From positions 1 to 58,483 of the forward strand of contig NZ_AEJF01000231.1 of assembly GCF_001028175.1 (NCBI RefSeq): 58,483 bases of DNA. The letters run 5' to 3'. Shown piece after piece: positions 35,242 to 43,818 of this stretch; the stretch's first letter is position 1; each line of letters starts with the position of its first letter. The notes under the pieces are model-generated. The model had not been told where the DNA came from, searched no databases, and saw only the letters and a list, made by a program, of their open reading frames with translations. The position numbers were made by a program, and so were the translations under genes. The DNA is from Caballeronia mineralivorans PML1(12). GTDB taxonomy: Bacteria; Pseudomonadota; Gammaproteobacteria; Burkholderiales; Burkholderiaceae.

Positions 35242-36792
35242 CTAAACCTCCGCCAGTTTGAACAGAGCGACGGCCGCGTTCATCTGCGCCGCCTGCGTTT
35301 CCAGCGACGCCGCCGCTGCCGCCGCCTGTTCGACCAGTGCCGCGTTCTGCTGCGTCACCTGATCCATCTGCGCGATGGCCACGTTGACCTGCTCGATGCC
35401 AATCGTCTGTTCCTCCGACGCCGACGTGATCTCCCCCATGATGTCCGTAACCCTTCCCACCGCAACGATGATGTCGCGCATCGCGCTGCCGGCGTTCTCG
35501 ACCAGCACCGCCCCGTTGCCGACGCGCGCTACCGACGTGGTGATCAGTTCGCGGATCTCCTTCGCGGCCCCCGCTGAACGTTGCGCCAGCGCGCGCACTT
35601 CGCCTGCAACCACGGCGAATCCGCGCCCTTGTTCTCCGGCTCGCGCAGCTTCAACCGCTGCATTCAGCGCAAGGATATTGGTCTGGAACGCAATGCCTTC
35701 GATCACCGCGATAATCTCCGATATTTGCTTCGAACTACTGTTTATTCCGTCCATGGTCGACACCACTTGCGTGACGACCTGACCGCCGTGATTAGCCGTT
35801 GCCGATGCCGTCAGCGCAAGGCCGCTTGCTTGCCGCGCGCTCTCGGCATTCTGGCGAACCGTACTCGTCAGTTGCCCGATGCTCGCGGAGGTTTCCTGCA
35901 GCGAAGCGGCTTGTTCTTCGGTCCGCTGTGACAGGTCGATGTTCCCCGATGCGATCTCGCGCGTCCCTACGGCCATCTGCCCGGTGCCGTCCCTTACGCC
36001 ACCGACTATCGCGCTCAAGCCTTGTTGCATCGTTGATAACCCCTCGATCAGGCGGCCAATCTCATCGTGCCGGCGCGCGGTGAGCCGGGTCGTCAGGTCG
36101 CCTCCCGCGATCTGCGTGCAAGCATCGACAGCTACCCGCAGAGGCGCGATCACGATCCGCGCCAACGTTAAACGTGCGAAAAAGGCAAGCACGAGACCCG
36201 CCGCAAGCAGTGTCGTCGCAATCCAGGTGACTGTTTCCGTGCGTCGCTGCGAGGCTTCAAAACGTGCCTTGCCATGCTCGAACTCCATGGCGACGAGCGG
36301 CTGCAGCGCGGCGTCGTAGGCGTTGAATGCGTCCTTGATCTGGTTCTCGTTGAACTCGCGAATATCGCTTACGCGCTTCGATTCCAGCGCCTCCACCGCC
36401 GGCAATAACGTCTGCTGGACGAGCTGCTCGCGGGCGTTGTTTGCGGCGTGCATGAGCCCCTGCTCCTCGTTGCCGCTTGCAAGCATCGCAAATGCCTTCC
36501 AGGCGGCGTTGGCGCCGTCGATGGCACCTTGGGCGTCACGCAGCAACGCGGCCGACGCCGCGGTGCCTGCGCGTGGGTCGTAGTCCTGCAGCGCCGCGCG
36601 TGCGATCAGCAAGCGGATCGTATCCTTGGCCAGCAGGTCCAGGCCGCGCGTGTCCTGCGTGTAGAGGGCGCGCATGGAAACGTCGGCCGTTCGTGCAGCA
36701 TAGATGCTGTAGCCGCCCGTGGCGGCCAACATGATGGCGAACGCCGCTACCAGGATACTGAGCCATGCCTTGATGCTTACCGCTGTTTTCAT
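35242..36792 (-). CDS. Methyl-accepting chemotaxis protein
   Basis: This 516-residue chemoreceptor is organised like the one at 32624: helix 1 (LSILVAAFAIMLAATGGYSIYAA), a helical periplasmic sensor (35 to 188), helix 2 (ATTLLAAGLVLAFFARLTL), HAMP and a signalling domain with the same tip sequence near residue 375. The two proteins are clearly similar in the cytoplasmic half but differ strongly in the sensor region, so they should detect different ligands. The C-termini (FKLAEV, versus FRLKDDVGSFV) also differ. Confidence 0.9.
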   Translation of the reverse strand: MKTAVSIKAWLSILVAAFAIMLAATGGYSIYAARTADVSMRALYTQDTRGLDLLAKDTIRLLIARAALQDYDPRAGTAASAALLRDAQGAIDGANAAWKAFAMLASGNEEQGLMHAANNAREQLVQQTLLPAVEALESKRVSDIREFNENQIKDAFNAYDAALQPLVAMEFEHGKARFEASQRRTETVTWIATTLLAAGLVLAFFARLTLARIVIAPLRVAVDACTQIAGGDLTTRLTARRHDEIGRLIEGLSTMQQGLSAIVGGVRDGTGQMAVGTREIASGNIDLSQRTEEQAASLQETSASIGQLTSTVRQNAESARQASGLALTASATANHGGQVVTQVVSTMDGINSSSKQISEIIAVIEGIAFQTNILALNAAVEAARAGEQGRGFAVVAGEVRALAQRSAGAAKEIRELITTSVARVGNGAVLVENAGSAMRDIIVAVGRVTDIMGEITSASEEQTIGIEQVNVAIAQMDQVTQQNAALVEQAAAAAASLETQAAQMNAAVALFKLAEV

Positions 36793-37201
36793 CGAATCTC
36801 CATACGATGCGCCGCTTCGCGCGAGGACATCGGCCCGTGCCGACCCTCTCCTTACGGCGCATCAGCGGGGAAGTTTAGGCAGGCAGAAGCGTGGAGCGGG
36901 TTGGAGCGTCGTGCCGAAAAGCCTTGTTTTATAAGGCTCTGGCGGGCGTCATACAGCGCCGGACGACGATTCGGCAAATACCGGCTATAACCGTGGCAAC
37001 GCTTTGGCGTTGGAAGGATTCATCGCGCAGACCGGAACACAAACCAGGCAAATCCAGAACTTCATCAGCGATTTCCCTAGTCGCGGCCAATGCACTTGCA
37101 GTTCCGAAAAGCGACGATGTAATATGACGTCTGATAACGTATGAGGTCGCCGAGAAACGCCGGCGTCCAACTTAAGGCGTCAAGCCAGAGGAAGCCTAGC
37201 C
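36793..37201. other. Divergent control region of chemoreceptor and garL
   Basis: The 409 bases carry no supported gene. A sigma-28-like pair for the chemoreceptor lies on the minus strand: CAAA (37006-37003) and GCCGGTAT (36985-36978), again 17 bases apart. Near garL a sigma-70 promoter and operator are described separately. The remainder shows nothing I can interpret. Confidence 0.45.
37096..37128 (+). promoter_or_regulatory. garL promoter with overlapping operator
   Basis: TTGCAG (37096-37101) and TAATAT (37120-37125) are separated by 18 bases and form a good sigma-70 promoter 77 bases before garL. GTAATATGAC (37119-37128) covers the -10 and matches, with one change, the perfect palindrome GTCATATGAC in the udh-gntR control region. 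This is a plausible repressor site. Confidence 0.55.
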
Positions 37202-37987
37202 ATGACACCGTCTTCGCCTTACCAGCCCTTGCCCAACACATTTCGCCAGTCGGTCCTGAAGAGCGAAACCCTGATCGGATGCTGGGCATCGCTCGGCAGC
37301 CCGATCACGACCGAACTGCTCGGCATGCTGGGCTTCGACTGGATCCTGCTCGACGCCGAGCATGCCCCCAACGACGTCCTCACCCTCATCCCCCAGCTCA
37401 TGGCGCTCAAGGACAGCTGCAGCGCCCCCGTGGTGAGGCCGCCGGCCAATGACAGCGTGGTGATCAAGCGCCTGCTCGACAGCGGCTTCTTCAACTTTCT
37501 GATCCCCTTCGTCGACAGCGCCGCCGATGCCGCACGCGCCGTCGCCGCCACACGTTATCCGCCGCAGGGGATTCGCGGGGTATCGGTGGGGCATCGCGGC
37601 AATCGCTACGGAACCGTGAGCGACTATCTGAGCACCGCGAACGACAATATTTGCGTCGTGGTGCAGATCGAAAGTCGCACGGCGGTCGAAGCAATCGATG
37701 AAATCCTGGCCGTCGAAGGCGTCGATGCTGTATTCCTCGGCCCGTCGGATCTGGCGGCGTCCTATGGACACATCGGCAATCCGAATCACCCGGACGTGCA
37801 GCAGGCCATCGCGCACGTCTTCGAGCGCGCCCGCGTCGCGGGTAAAGCGAGCGGCACACTTGCACCCGTGCAGGCAGAAGCAGAACGTTATCTGTCGATG
37901 GGCTGCCAGGTGATCGCAGTGTGTGCCGACATGGGCCTTCTCAGGAATGCGGCGCAAGCCGTGCAGAAACATTTCATGCAGAAGTAG
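37202..37987 (+). CDS. garL: 2-dehydro-3-deoxyglucarate aldolase (GarL/HpaI family)
   Basis: The 261-residue class II aldolase of the HpcH/HpaI family cleaves 2-keto-3-deoxy-glucarate to pyruvate and tartronate semialdehyde. The catalytic His54 lies in LLDAEHAPND, metal ligands in VVQIESRTAVE and FLGPSDLAAS, and the GIRGVSVGHRGNRYG loop is typical of GarL. garR follows after 34 bases on the same strand and uses the aldehyde product. The divergent-side operator suggests control by the FadR-type regulator at 43063. Confidence 0.9.
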   Translation: MTPSSPYQPLPNTFRQSVLKSETLIGCWASLGSPITTELLGMLGFDWILLDAEHAPNDVLTLIPQLMALKDSCSAPVVRPPANDSVVIKRLLDSGFFNFLIPFVDSAADAARAVAATRYPPQGIRGVSVGHRGNRYGTVSDYLSTANDNICVVVQIESRTAVEAIDEILAVEGVDAVFLGPSDLAASYGHIGNPNHPDVQQAIAHVFERARVAGKASGTLAPVQAEAERYLSMGCQVIAVCADMGLLRNAAQAVQKHFMQK

Positions 37988-38021
37988 CCGGACCGCACCT
38001 AGACAACTTGTGGAGAAAGAC

Positions 38022-38918
38022 ATGCAAAAAGCAGGCTTCATCGGTCTTGGCATCATGGGCAAACCCATGGCCGAGAACCTCATCAAGAACGGCGTCGCGC
38101 TCGCGGCATTCACCCGCAGCGGTGTACCGGCCGAGCTGACGCAGGCTGGCGCTGTGGCGTGCGACAGCCCCGCTGCGGTGGCCGCGCAGGCTGACGTGGT
38201 GTTCATCATGGTGCCGGATACGCCGGATGTGGAACGTGTGCTGTTCGGCGAGAACGGCGTGGTCGCGTCGCTGCGCGAAGGTCAGGTCGTGGTGGACATG
38301 AGTTCGATCTCGCCGATCGCCACACGCGAGTTCGCGGCCAAGGTGCGCGAGCGCGGCGCGGACTATCTGGATGCGCCCGTCTCGGGCGGCGAAGTCGGCG
38401 CGAAAGCCGCCTCGCTCACGATCATGGTCGGCGGTTCGCAAGCTACCTTCGACAGCGTGAAACCGCTGTTCGACATGATGGGAAAAAACATCTCGCTGAT
38501 CGGCGAAGTCGGCGCGGGACAGGTCTGCAAGCTGGCGAATCAGGTGATCGTCGCGGCGACTATCGAAGCGGTTGGCGAGGCTTTGTTGCTGGCATCGAAA
38601 GCCGGTGTCGATGCAGAGAAAGTGCGTACGGCGTTGATGGGCGGTTTCGCCTCCTCGCGCATTCTGGAAGTGCACGGCGAACGCATGACGAAGCGTACGT
38701 TCAATCCGGGCTTCCGCATTGAACTGCACCAGAAGGACCTGAACCTCGCGCTCTCGACGGCGCAATCGCTTGGGGTATCGCTGCCCAACACCGCGACGTG
38801 CCAGGCGCTTTTCAACGCTTGCGCGGCGCACGGCGGCAAGGCATGGGATCACTCGGGAATGGTCCGCGCGCTCGAGTACCTGGCCAACCACGAGATCGGA
38901 CAGACGCCGGCTGGCTGA
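38022..38918 (+). CDS. garR: Tartronate semialdehyde reductase GarR
   Basis: From MQKAGFIGLGIMGKPMAENL the protein has 298 residues. It has the NAD-binding GxGxxG at the N-terminus, the family signature LDAPVSGGEVGAKAASLTIM near residue 117 and the catalytic lysine in CKLANQVIVA near 170. It reduces tartronate semialdehyde to D-glycerate. The open frame continues upstream to 37923 inside garL but that part is not conserved. It forms a two-gene unit with garL and ends at a strong terminator. Confidence 0.92.
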   Translation: MQKAGFIGLGIMGKPMAENLIKNGVALAAFTRSGVPAELTQAGAVACDSPAAVAAQADVVFIMVPDTPDVERVLFGENGVVASLREGQVVVDMSSISPIATREFAAKVRERGADYLDAPVSGGEVGAKAASLTIMVGGSQATFDSVKPLFDMMGKNISLIGEVGAGQVCKLANQVIVAATIEAVGEALLLASKAGVDAEKVRTALMGGFASSRILEVHGERMTKRTFNPGFRIELHQKDLNLALSTAQSLGVSLPNTATCQALFNACAAHGGKAWDHSGMVRALEYLANHEIGQTPAG

Positions 38919-38943
38919 TCTGCGGCCTGCGTTCTACCAACGC

Positions 38944-38983
38944 AAAAAGGGCATCGCGATCAACACATCGCGATGCCCTTTTT
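38944..38983. terminator. Strong bidirectional terminator
   Basis: A 17-base perfect stem at 38944-38960 and 38967-38983 with loop CAACAC has five A at its left edge and five T at its right edge. It therefore works as a Rho-independent terminator in both directions, serving garLR and the convergent transporter operon. Confidence 0.9.
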
Positions 38984-38997
38984 CATACCGCCCAGGC

Positions 38998-39804
38998 TTA
39001 ACCCTTCGTCACGCTCGCGGGCAAATCGCGGCCGTGGTACTTCTTGTAGATCGTATTGAGCATGCCGCTTTTCTGGTTCGTGCTCACCCAGTTATTGACC
39101 CACTCCTTGAGCTTCGGCTCGTCCTTGTTCATCGCAATGCCAAGGTCGAAATCCTTCTGCGGGAACTTCAGTTCAAGCTCGCGATTCGGCGCGCGCTTGA
39201 CCATCTCGGCCAGGTTCGACGGCGTGCTCGAGAAGACGTCGACCTGCCCCGTCACCACCGACGTGATCAGCGTGGCGTCGTCTTCATATCGTTGAATCTG
39301 CGCACCCTTCGCCATTTGCGTGGTGATGGTGTCGTTGACGGTCGCGCGCGTGAGGCCGATTGTCTTGCCGTTCAGGTCATCGTAGTTCTTGACCTTCTGA
39401 TTTTTTGTACCGCCCACGATGATCGTGATGACCGCATAGGGGATCGAGAAGTCCACGACCTTCGCCCGCTCCGGCGTGATCGACAAGTCCGCTATCACGA
39501 GGTCCGCGCGCTTCGCCTGCAAGGTCGGCACGCGGGCTGCGTTCGTGATCTGCACGAGTTCGAGCTTCACGCCCAGGTCTTTGGCAAGCGCCGCGGCCGT
39601 GTCCACATCCGATCCCGCGGGCTGAAGGTTGGCATCGGCGTAACTGAAAAGCGGCGTGCCCATCGCGATCGCCACGCGGATCTTGCCTGCCTTCTTGATG
39701 TCGTCGAGCTGGTCGGCCATCGCGCTGTGCGCTACGCCCGCGAGCAACAAAGCGGCCACGCAGCCGCGCATGATGAATCGGTTGGTCTTCAAAGCAGTCT
39801 CCAT
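38998..39804 (-). CDS. Family 3 solute-binding protein (polar amino acid type)
   Basis: The 268-residue protein has a signal peptide (residues 1 to 31, ending HSAMA) and the bacterial family 3 fold: KIRVAIAMGTPLFSYADANL, then GSDVDTAAALAKDLGVKLEL and RADLVIADLSITPERAKVVD. Members bind amino acids, but others bind sugar acids or opines. It is the last gene of an operon that starts with uronate dehydrogenase, 39 bases after its ATPase gene. I infer a uronate- or aldarate-related ligand from this context; the sequence alone does not prove it. Confidence 0.88.
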   Translation of the reverse strand: METALKTNRFIMRGCVAALLLAGVAHSAMADQLDDIKKAGKIRVAIAMGTPLFSYADANLQPAGSDVDTAAALAKDLGVKLELVQITNAARVPTLQAKRADLVIADLSITPERAKVVDFSIPYAVITIIVGGTKNQKVKNYDDLNGKTIGLTRATVNDTITTQMAKGAQIQRYEDDATLITSVVTGQVDVFSSTPSNLAEMVKRAPNRELELKFPQKDFDLGIAMNKDEPKLKEWVNNWVSTNQKSGMLNTIYKKYHGRDLPASVTKG

Positions 39805-39843
39805 TTTTATGATCGGTTCAAAAGATGATCTTCAGGCCTATGC

Positions 39844-40572
39844 TTATAAGCCGTTGTTCAGGAAGGTGCGCAACTCAGGCGTTTGCGGCGAGTCGAGCAT
39901 GTCGCCGCTGCCCACTTCCCACACCTTCCCCTGATGCATATAAATGATCCGGTCCGCCATGCGCTTGGCGAACGCCATCTCGTGCGTGACGAGCAACATG
40001 GTCATGCCGTCCTTTGCCAGATCCTCCATCACGCGCAGCACTTCACCCGTCAATTGCGGATCGAGCGCGGACGTCACTTCGTCGAACAGCATGACCTTCG
40101 GCGACATCGCCAGCGACCGCGCAATCGCCACACGCTGCTGCTGTCCGCCCGACAGTTGCTCCGGGTAGGCATCGGCTTTCTGCGCGAGGCCGACCTGATC
40201 GAGCACTGCCATCGCCACGCGGCGCGCTTCGTCGCGCCCGAGCTTCTTCACGTGGCGCAGCGCCAGCATGATGTTTTCTTCCACAGTCAGATGCGCGAAC
40301 AGGTTGTAGCTTTGAAACACGATGCCGACTTCGCGGCGCAACTGATGCAGGTCCACCTTGGGGTCGTCGACACGAATGCCGCAGACCTCGATCGTGCCGC
40401 GGTCGATGGTTTCCAGGCGATCGATACAACGAAGCGCCGTGCTTTTCCCCGAACCGCTCGCGCCAATCACGGCGATCATTTCGCCCTTGGCCACTTCCAG
40501 CGACACACCCTTGAGCACCTGGTTCGAGCCGAAGCTCTTATAGACCTCCCCGAGTTTAACGATTGCCGACAT
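39844..40572 (-). CDS. Polar amino acid-type ABC transporter ATPase
   Basis: This 242-residue GlnQ/HisP-type ATPase has Walker A GASGSGKST near residue 34, the signature LSGGQQQRVAIARSL and Walker B VMLFDEVTSALDPQL. The AL-rich helical region and the H-loop TLLLVTHEM are intact. It overlaps the upstream permease gene by 17 bases. It powers the two-permease importer of the uronate operon. Confidence 0.9.
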   Translation of the reverse strand: MSAIVKLGEVYKSFGSNQVLKGVSLEVAKGEMIAVIGASGSGKSTALRCIDRLETIDRGTIEVCGIRVDDPKVDLHQLRREVGIVFQSYNLFAHLTVEENIMLALRHVKKLGRDEARRVAMAVLDQVGLAQKADAYPEQLSGGQQQRVAIARSLAMSPKVMLFDEVTSALDPQLTGEVLRVMEDLAKDGMTMLLVTHEMAFAKRMADRIIYMHQGKVWEVGSGDMLDSPQTPELRTFLNNGL

Positions 40573-41209
40573 TGAGCTTTTTCTCCATCGATTGACTCCA
40601 GCGCGAGAGCGGATAACACAGCGCGAAGTAGAAGACCCCGACCAACCCGAACACGAGGAACGGCTGAAAAATCGAGTTGTTGATGATCTGGCCGGCGCGC
40701 GTCAATTCGACGAAACCGATCACTGAAGCCAGCGATGTCATCTTGATCACCTGCACCAGGAAACCGACCGTTGGCGGCAAGGCGAGACGCAGCGCTTGCG
40801 GAATGATCACGAGGCGCAAGGTCTGCCAGCGCGTCAATGACAGGCATTCCGCGGCTTCCCATTGGGGCTTCGGCATGGCGTCAATACAACCGCGCCAGAT
40901 GTCGCCGAGATACGCGCTCGTGTAGACCATCAGCGCGAGCCCGGCGGCGACGAGCGCAGGCACTTGAAAGCCATACACCGACAAACCGAAGTAGACGATG
41001 AACAGCAGGATCAGCAGCGGAATACCCTGAATCGCTTCGATATAAACCATCGCCGGACGGCTGAGCCAGCGGCGCGGCGAGATGCGCGCGAGCATCACGC
41101 CGAAGCCGCCGATGCTGCCCAGCACGAACGCGAGTGCGGAAAGCACAAGCGTCCACCAGATGGAGTGCACGAGATAAAACAGATGCGCCGTAGTGAAACC
41201 GCCGGTCAT
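40556..41209 (-). CDS. Polar amino acid-type ABC permease (second)
   Basis: The ATG at 41209 overlaps the upstream permease stop as ATGA and gives 217 residues. The longer frame to 41581 lies inside that gene and was rejected. The HisM/GlnP-type permease has an N-terminal helix and the conserved PxW-EAAECLSLTRWQTLRLVIIPQALR loop near residue 130. About five helices are visible. It pairs with the permease encoded just upstream. Confidence 0.88.
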   Translation of the reverse strand: MTGGFTTAHLFYLVHSIWWTLVLSALAFVLGSIGGFGVMLARISPRRWLSRPAMVYIEAIQGIPLLILLFIVYFGLSVYGFQVPALVAAGLALMVYTSAYLGDIWRGCIDAMPKPQWEAAECLSLTRWQTLRLVIIPQALRLALPPTVGFLVQVIKMTSLASVIGFVELTRAGQIINNSIFQPFLVFGLVGVFYFALCYPLSRWSQSMEKKLNVGNR

Positions 41210-41955
41210 GCCGCACCTCCGGGAATCACGGTGTCGATACGTCCTTGATCCGGCGCCGGCTTGCCTGCCCGCTCCGCTGCTTGCCGCAAGACCCGCCGCC
41301 GCTTGAACGCGACCTCGCCTACAGCCCAGGCAACCAGCTTGATCAACAACGACAACGCGAGATACAGCAGCGCCACCACGATGTACGTTTCGAGCGAACG
41401 GAAGGTATCGGATTGCACGGTGTTGGCGGTGGCCGTGAGTTCTTCCGCCGAGATCTGCGACGCGATGGCCGAGGCCTGCATCATCAGCAGGAACTGGCTG
41501 GTCAGTGCCGGATAAACCTTTTCGATAGACGGCTGAAGCATCACATGCCAGCCAATCCTCCAGCGCGACAAGCCCAGGCATTCGGCCGCCTCGAGCTGCC
41601 CGCGCGGCACCGATTCGAGACCTGCACGAATGATCTCAGCCGCGTAGGCGCCGATGTTGATGATCATCGCGAGTGCGGCTGCAGCGAACGTCGGCATGCG
41701 CACGCCGAAGCCGGCAAGCCCAAAGTACAAGAGGAAGATCTGCACGAGGAAAGGCGTATTGCGCACGGCCTCGATATAGATTGAACACACGCGCGATAAA
41801 AGGCGGTTTTTGCCGCGCTTCGCAAACGCGACCAGCGTACCCAGGATCACGCCGAAAAATACCGCCACGGTCGTCATCTTCAACGTCAGCCACGCGCCTT
41901 TCAGGAAGACGGGCCAGTACGGAAGCAGCGGACTGAAATCGAGAGAGAAAGTCAT
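41206..41955 (-). CDS. Polar amino acid-type ABC permease (first)
   Basis: This 249-residue HisQ/GlnP-type permease has helix 1 in LTLKMTTVAVFFGVILGTLVAF and the coupling loop PRGQLEAAECLGLSRWRIGW near residue 118. The C-terminal 30 residues form a hydrophilic tail (RRRVLRQAAERAGKPAPDQG) that is longer than usual. It begins 104 bases after the udh stop on the same strand. The four transporter genes therefore most likely belong to the udh operon. Confidence 0.88.
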   Translation of the reverse strand: MTFSLDFSPLLPYWPVFLKGAWLTLKMTTVAVFFGVILGTLVAFAKRGKNRLLSRVCSIYIEAVRNTPFLVQIFLLYFGLAGFGVRMPTFAAAALAMIINIGAYAAEIIRAGLESVPRGQLEAAECLGLSRWRIGWHVMLQPSIEKVYPALTSQFLLMMQASAIASQISAEELTATANTVQSDTFRSLETYIVVALLYLALSLLIKLVAWAVGEVAFKRRRVLRQAAERAGKPAPDQGRIDTVIPGGAA

Positions 41956-42059
41956 CGCAGCAATGTCTAGGGTTGTGACGAGGACGGGCTTTGCGGCGCC
42001 GTGCCCGTCGAGTCTTCGGGTGCTTCACCATCGCGCTTCGAATGCGCCGGGCAACGGCT

Positions 42060-42890
42060 TTATTCGAACGGCCCGGTGGTGGTGAACGCCCCGCCCTGCA
42101 ACAAGGCAACGGCGCTGTCGGGCGCGGGCGCCGGCTGCGCTTCGACTTTCGCCCGGAACGGCTCCGACGAATCCCGCGGGACAAATCCCAGCTTCGATGC
42201 AAACCGGTTGTCCCACCATTTGACTACGTTGTCAGACATCCCGTAGACGACGGTATGACCCACATCCGGCGTAAAGAGACTGCGGCGCAGGAGTTCGAGC
42301 AGGTCGTCGTAGCTGAGCCAGCTCGCCATCATCCGGCGATCTTTCGGCTCCGGAAACGCCGATCCAATGCGGATGCTCACGGTCTCGATTCCGTAGCGGT
42401 CGAAATAGAACTGGGCCGTGTCTTCGCCAAACGATTTGGACAGGCCGTAGTAACCGTCGGGACGTCGCAGCGCATGAGAGTCTATCTTCTCGTCCTGACG
42501 ATAAAACCCGGTCACGTGATTGGAACTGGCGAAGATGACGCGCTTGACGTTGTGCCGGCGGGCGGCTTCGTAGAGGTTGTAAACCCCCTTGATATTGGCT
42601 TCCAGCACTTCTTCGAAGGGCCTTTCCACCGATACCCCGCCGAGATGGATGACCGCATCGCAACCGGCGACGAGCGCATCGACCGCCTGTTTGTCCGAGA
42701 GATCGCAAGGGACGACTTCCTCGTGCGGCGCAGCATCGGAAGATAACGCGACAGCGAGATCCGACACCCTAATTGTTTCCGCGAATTCAGCCACGCGCGC
42801 ACGTATGACCTTGCCTACCCCGCCGGCAGCGCCGGTCAGCAGCAGACGACGAAAGGGAACGTTAGGAACGTTGTGTTCTTGATTGGCCAT
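42060..42890 (-). CDS. udh: NAD-dependent uronate dehydrogenase Udh
   Basis: From MANQEHNVPN the protein has 276 residues. It is a short-chain dehydrogenase of the extended type, with LTGAAGGVGK as the NAD site and YYGLSKSFGED supplying Tyr and Lys of the active centre near residue 140. The SSNHVTGFY motif is typical of uronate dehydrogenase, which oxidises galacturonate or glucuronate to the aldarolactone. It is the first gene of the minus-strand operon and divergent from a FadR-type regulator. garL and garR nearby consume the downstream product. Confidence 0.88.
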   Translation of the reverse strand: MANQEHNVPNVPFRRLLLTGAAGGVGKVIRARVAEFAETIRVSDLAVALSSDAAPHEEVVPCDLSDKQAVDALVAGCDAVIHLGGVSVERPFEEVLEANIKGVYNLYEAARRHNVKRVIFASSNHVTGFYRQDEKIDSHALRRPDGYYGLSKSFGEDTAQFYFDRYGIETVSIRIGSAFPEPKDRRMMASWLSYDDLLELLRRSLFTPDVGHTVVYGMSDNVVKWWDNRFASKLGFVPRDSSEPFRAKVEAQPAPAPDSAVALLQGGAFTTTGPFE

Positions 42891-42978
42891 GTAAGCCTGT
42901 CTCCAATAAGCGCGGCCACCCGGAGCTTTCATGCTCCTTTCCAACGGGTTAGCCACTTCACTTAACTGATATTGTACG

Positions 42979-43029
42979 TTGTCATATGACTATAGCCTGC
43001 ATATAATCATTCGCACATCCGTTTGTCAA
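42979..43029. promoter_or_regulatory. Overlapping divergent promoters and operator (udh / regulator)
   Basis: On the minus strand TTGACA (43029-43024), 17 bases, then TTATAT (43006-43001) drives udh. On the plus strand TTGTCA (42979-42984), 17 bases, then TATAAT (43002-43007) drives the regulator. The two -10 elements overlap in the same A/T block. The perfect palindrome GTCATATGAC (42981-42990) covers the regulator -35 and lies just downstream of the udh -10, ideal for joint repression. Confidence 0.7.
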
Positions 43030-43062
43030 CTTTGGTGAAACATTTTCCCAATCGAGGTGGCC

Positions 43063-43809
43063 GTGCAGCGATCGACTCGTGCTCTCTTCGAAGCCCCTGC
43101 CTACCCCTCGGGCCGGCGCAGCCTGACTACCGAGGTCGTCGATGCACTCCGCCAGCAGATCGAGGCAGCCGAGCTCAAGGTGGGCGACCGGCTGGCGACC
43201 GAAGCGGAAATGGTCCAGCGCTTCAACGTGAGCCGCACGGTCGTGCGCGAGGCGTTGTCGAAGTTACAGGCAGCGGGATTAGTAGCGACACGTCATGGGA
43301 TCGGCACCTTTGTATGCGAGGCGCGGGGCAGAGGACTGTTTCAACTTGATCCTGCGGACGTGGCCGGTTCCATCGACGCCCTCGCCGTCCTCGAACTACG
43401 CATCAGCCTCGAGACGGAGAGCGCGGGACTAGCCGCTGCCAGATGCGATAAAGCGCGGATCGCGTCCATGCGGCGTGCGTTGAGCGACTTCGAGCGCAAC
43501 GTGGGCGAAGCGACCGAGACCATCTCGCCGGATATCCACTTTCATCTTGAGATTGCGCATGCCACCGGCAACCGCTATTTCGTGGAGATCATGACGCACC
43601 TCGGCATTCACTTGATTCCCCGCGCCCGCCTCACCGCGACGCAGATTCCACCCGATGAATACGCGGACTATCTGACACGCGTGAATCGCGAGCACGAGCA
43701 GATCTGCGATGCCATCGAGCGTGGCGATGCCGACTCCGCGCGCACCGCCATGCGGCTCCACCTGATCAACAGCCGCGAGCGGCTGCGGCGCGCGCAAGAG
43801 AACCTTTAA
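43063..43809 (+). CDS. FadR/GntR-family (FCD) regulator of uronate genes
   Basis: The protein has about 248 residues from the GTG at 43063, which AGGTGG-like sequence precedes by five bases; a GTG at 43057 is also possible. It has an N-terminal winged helix (LATEAEMVQRFNVSRTVVREAL) and an FCD effector domain with the metal-binding pattern (DIHFHLEIAHATGN; NREHEQICDAI; MRLHL). Such regulators (GguR, UxuR, ExuR types) sense uronates or aldarates. It is divergent from udh, and the palindrome between them also appears before garL. Confidence 0.87.
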   Translation: MQRSTRALFEAPAYPSGRRSLTTEVVDALRQQIEAAELKVGDRLATEAEMVQRFNVSRTVVREALSKLQAAGLVATRHGIGTFVCEARGRGLFQLDPADVAGSIDALAVLELRISLETESAGLAAARCDKARIASMRRALSDFERNVGEATETISPDIHFHLEIAHATGNRYFVEIMTHLGIHLIPRARLTATQIPPDEYADYLTRVNREHEQICDAIERGDADSARTAMRLHLINSRERLRRAQENL

Positions 43810-43818
43810 GCCGCGACC

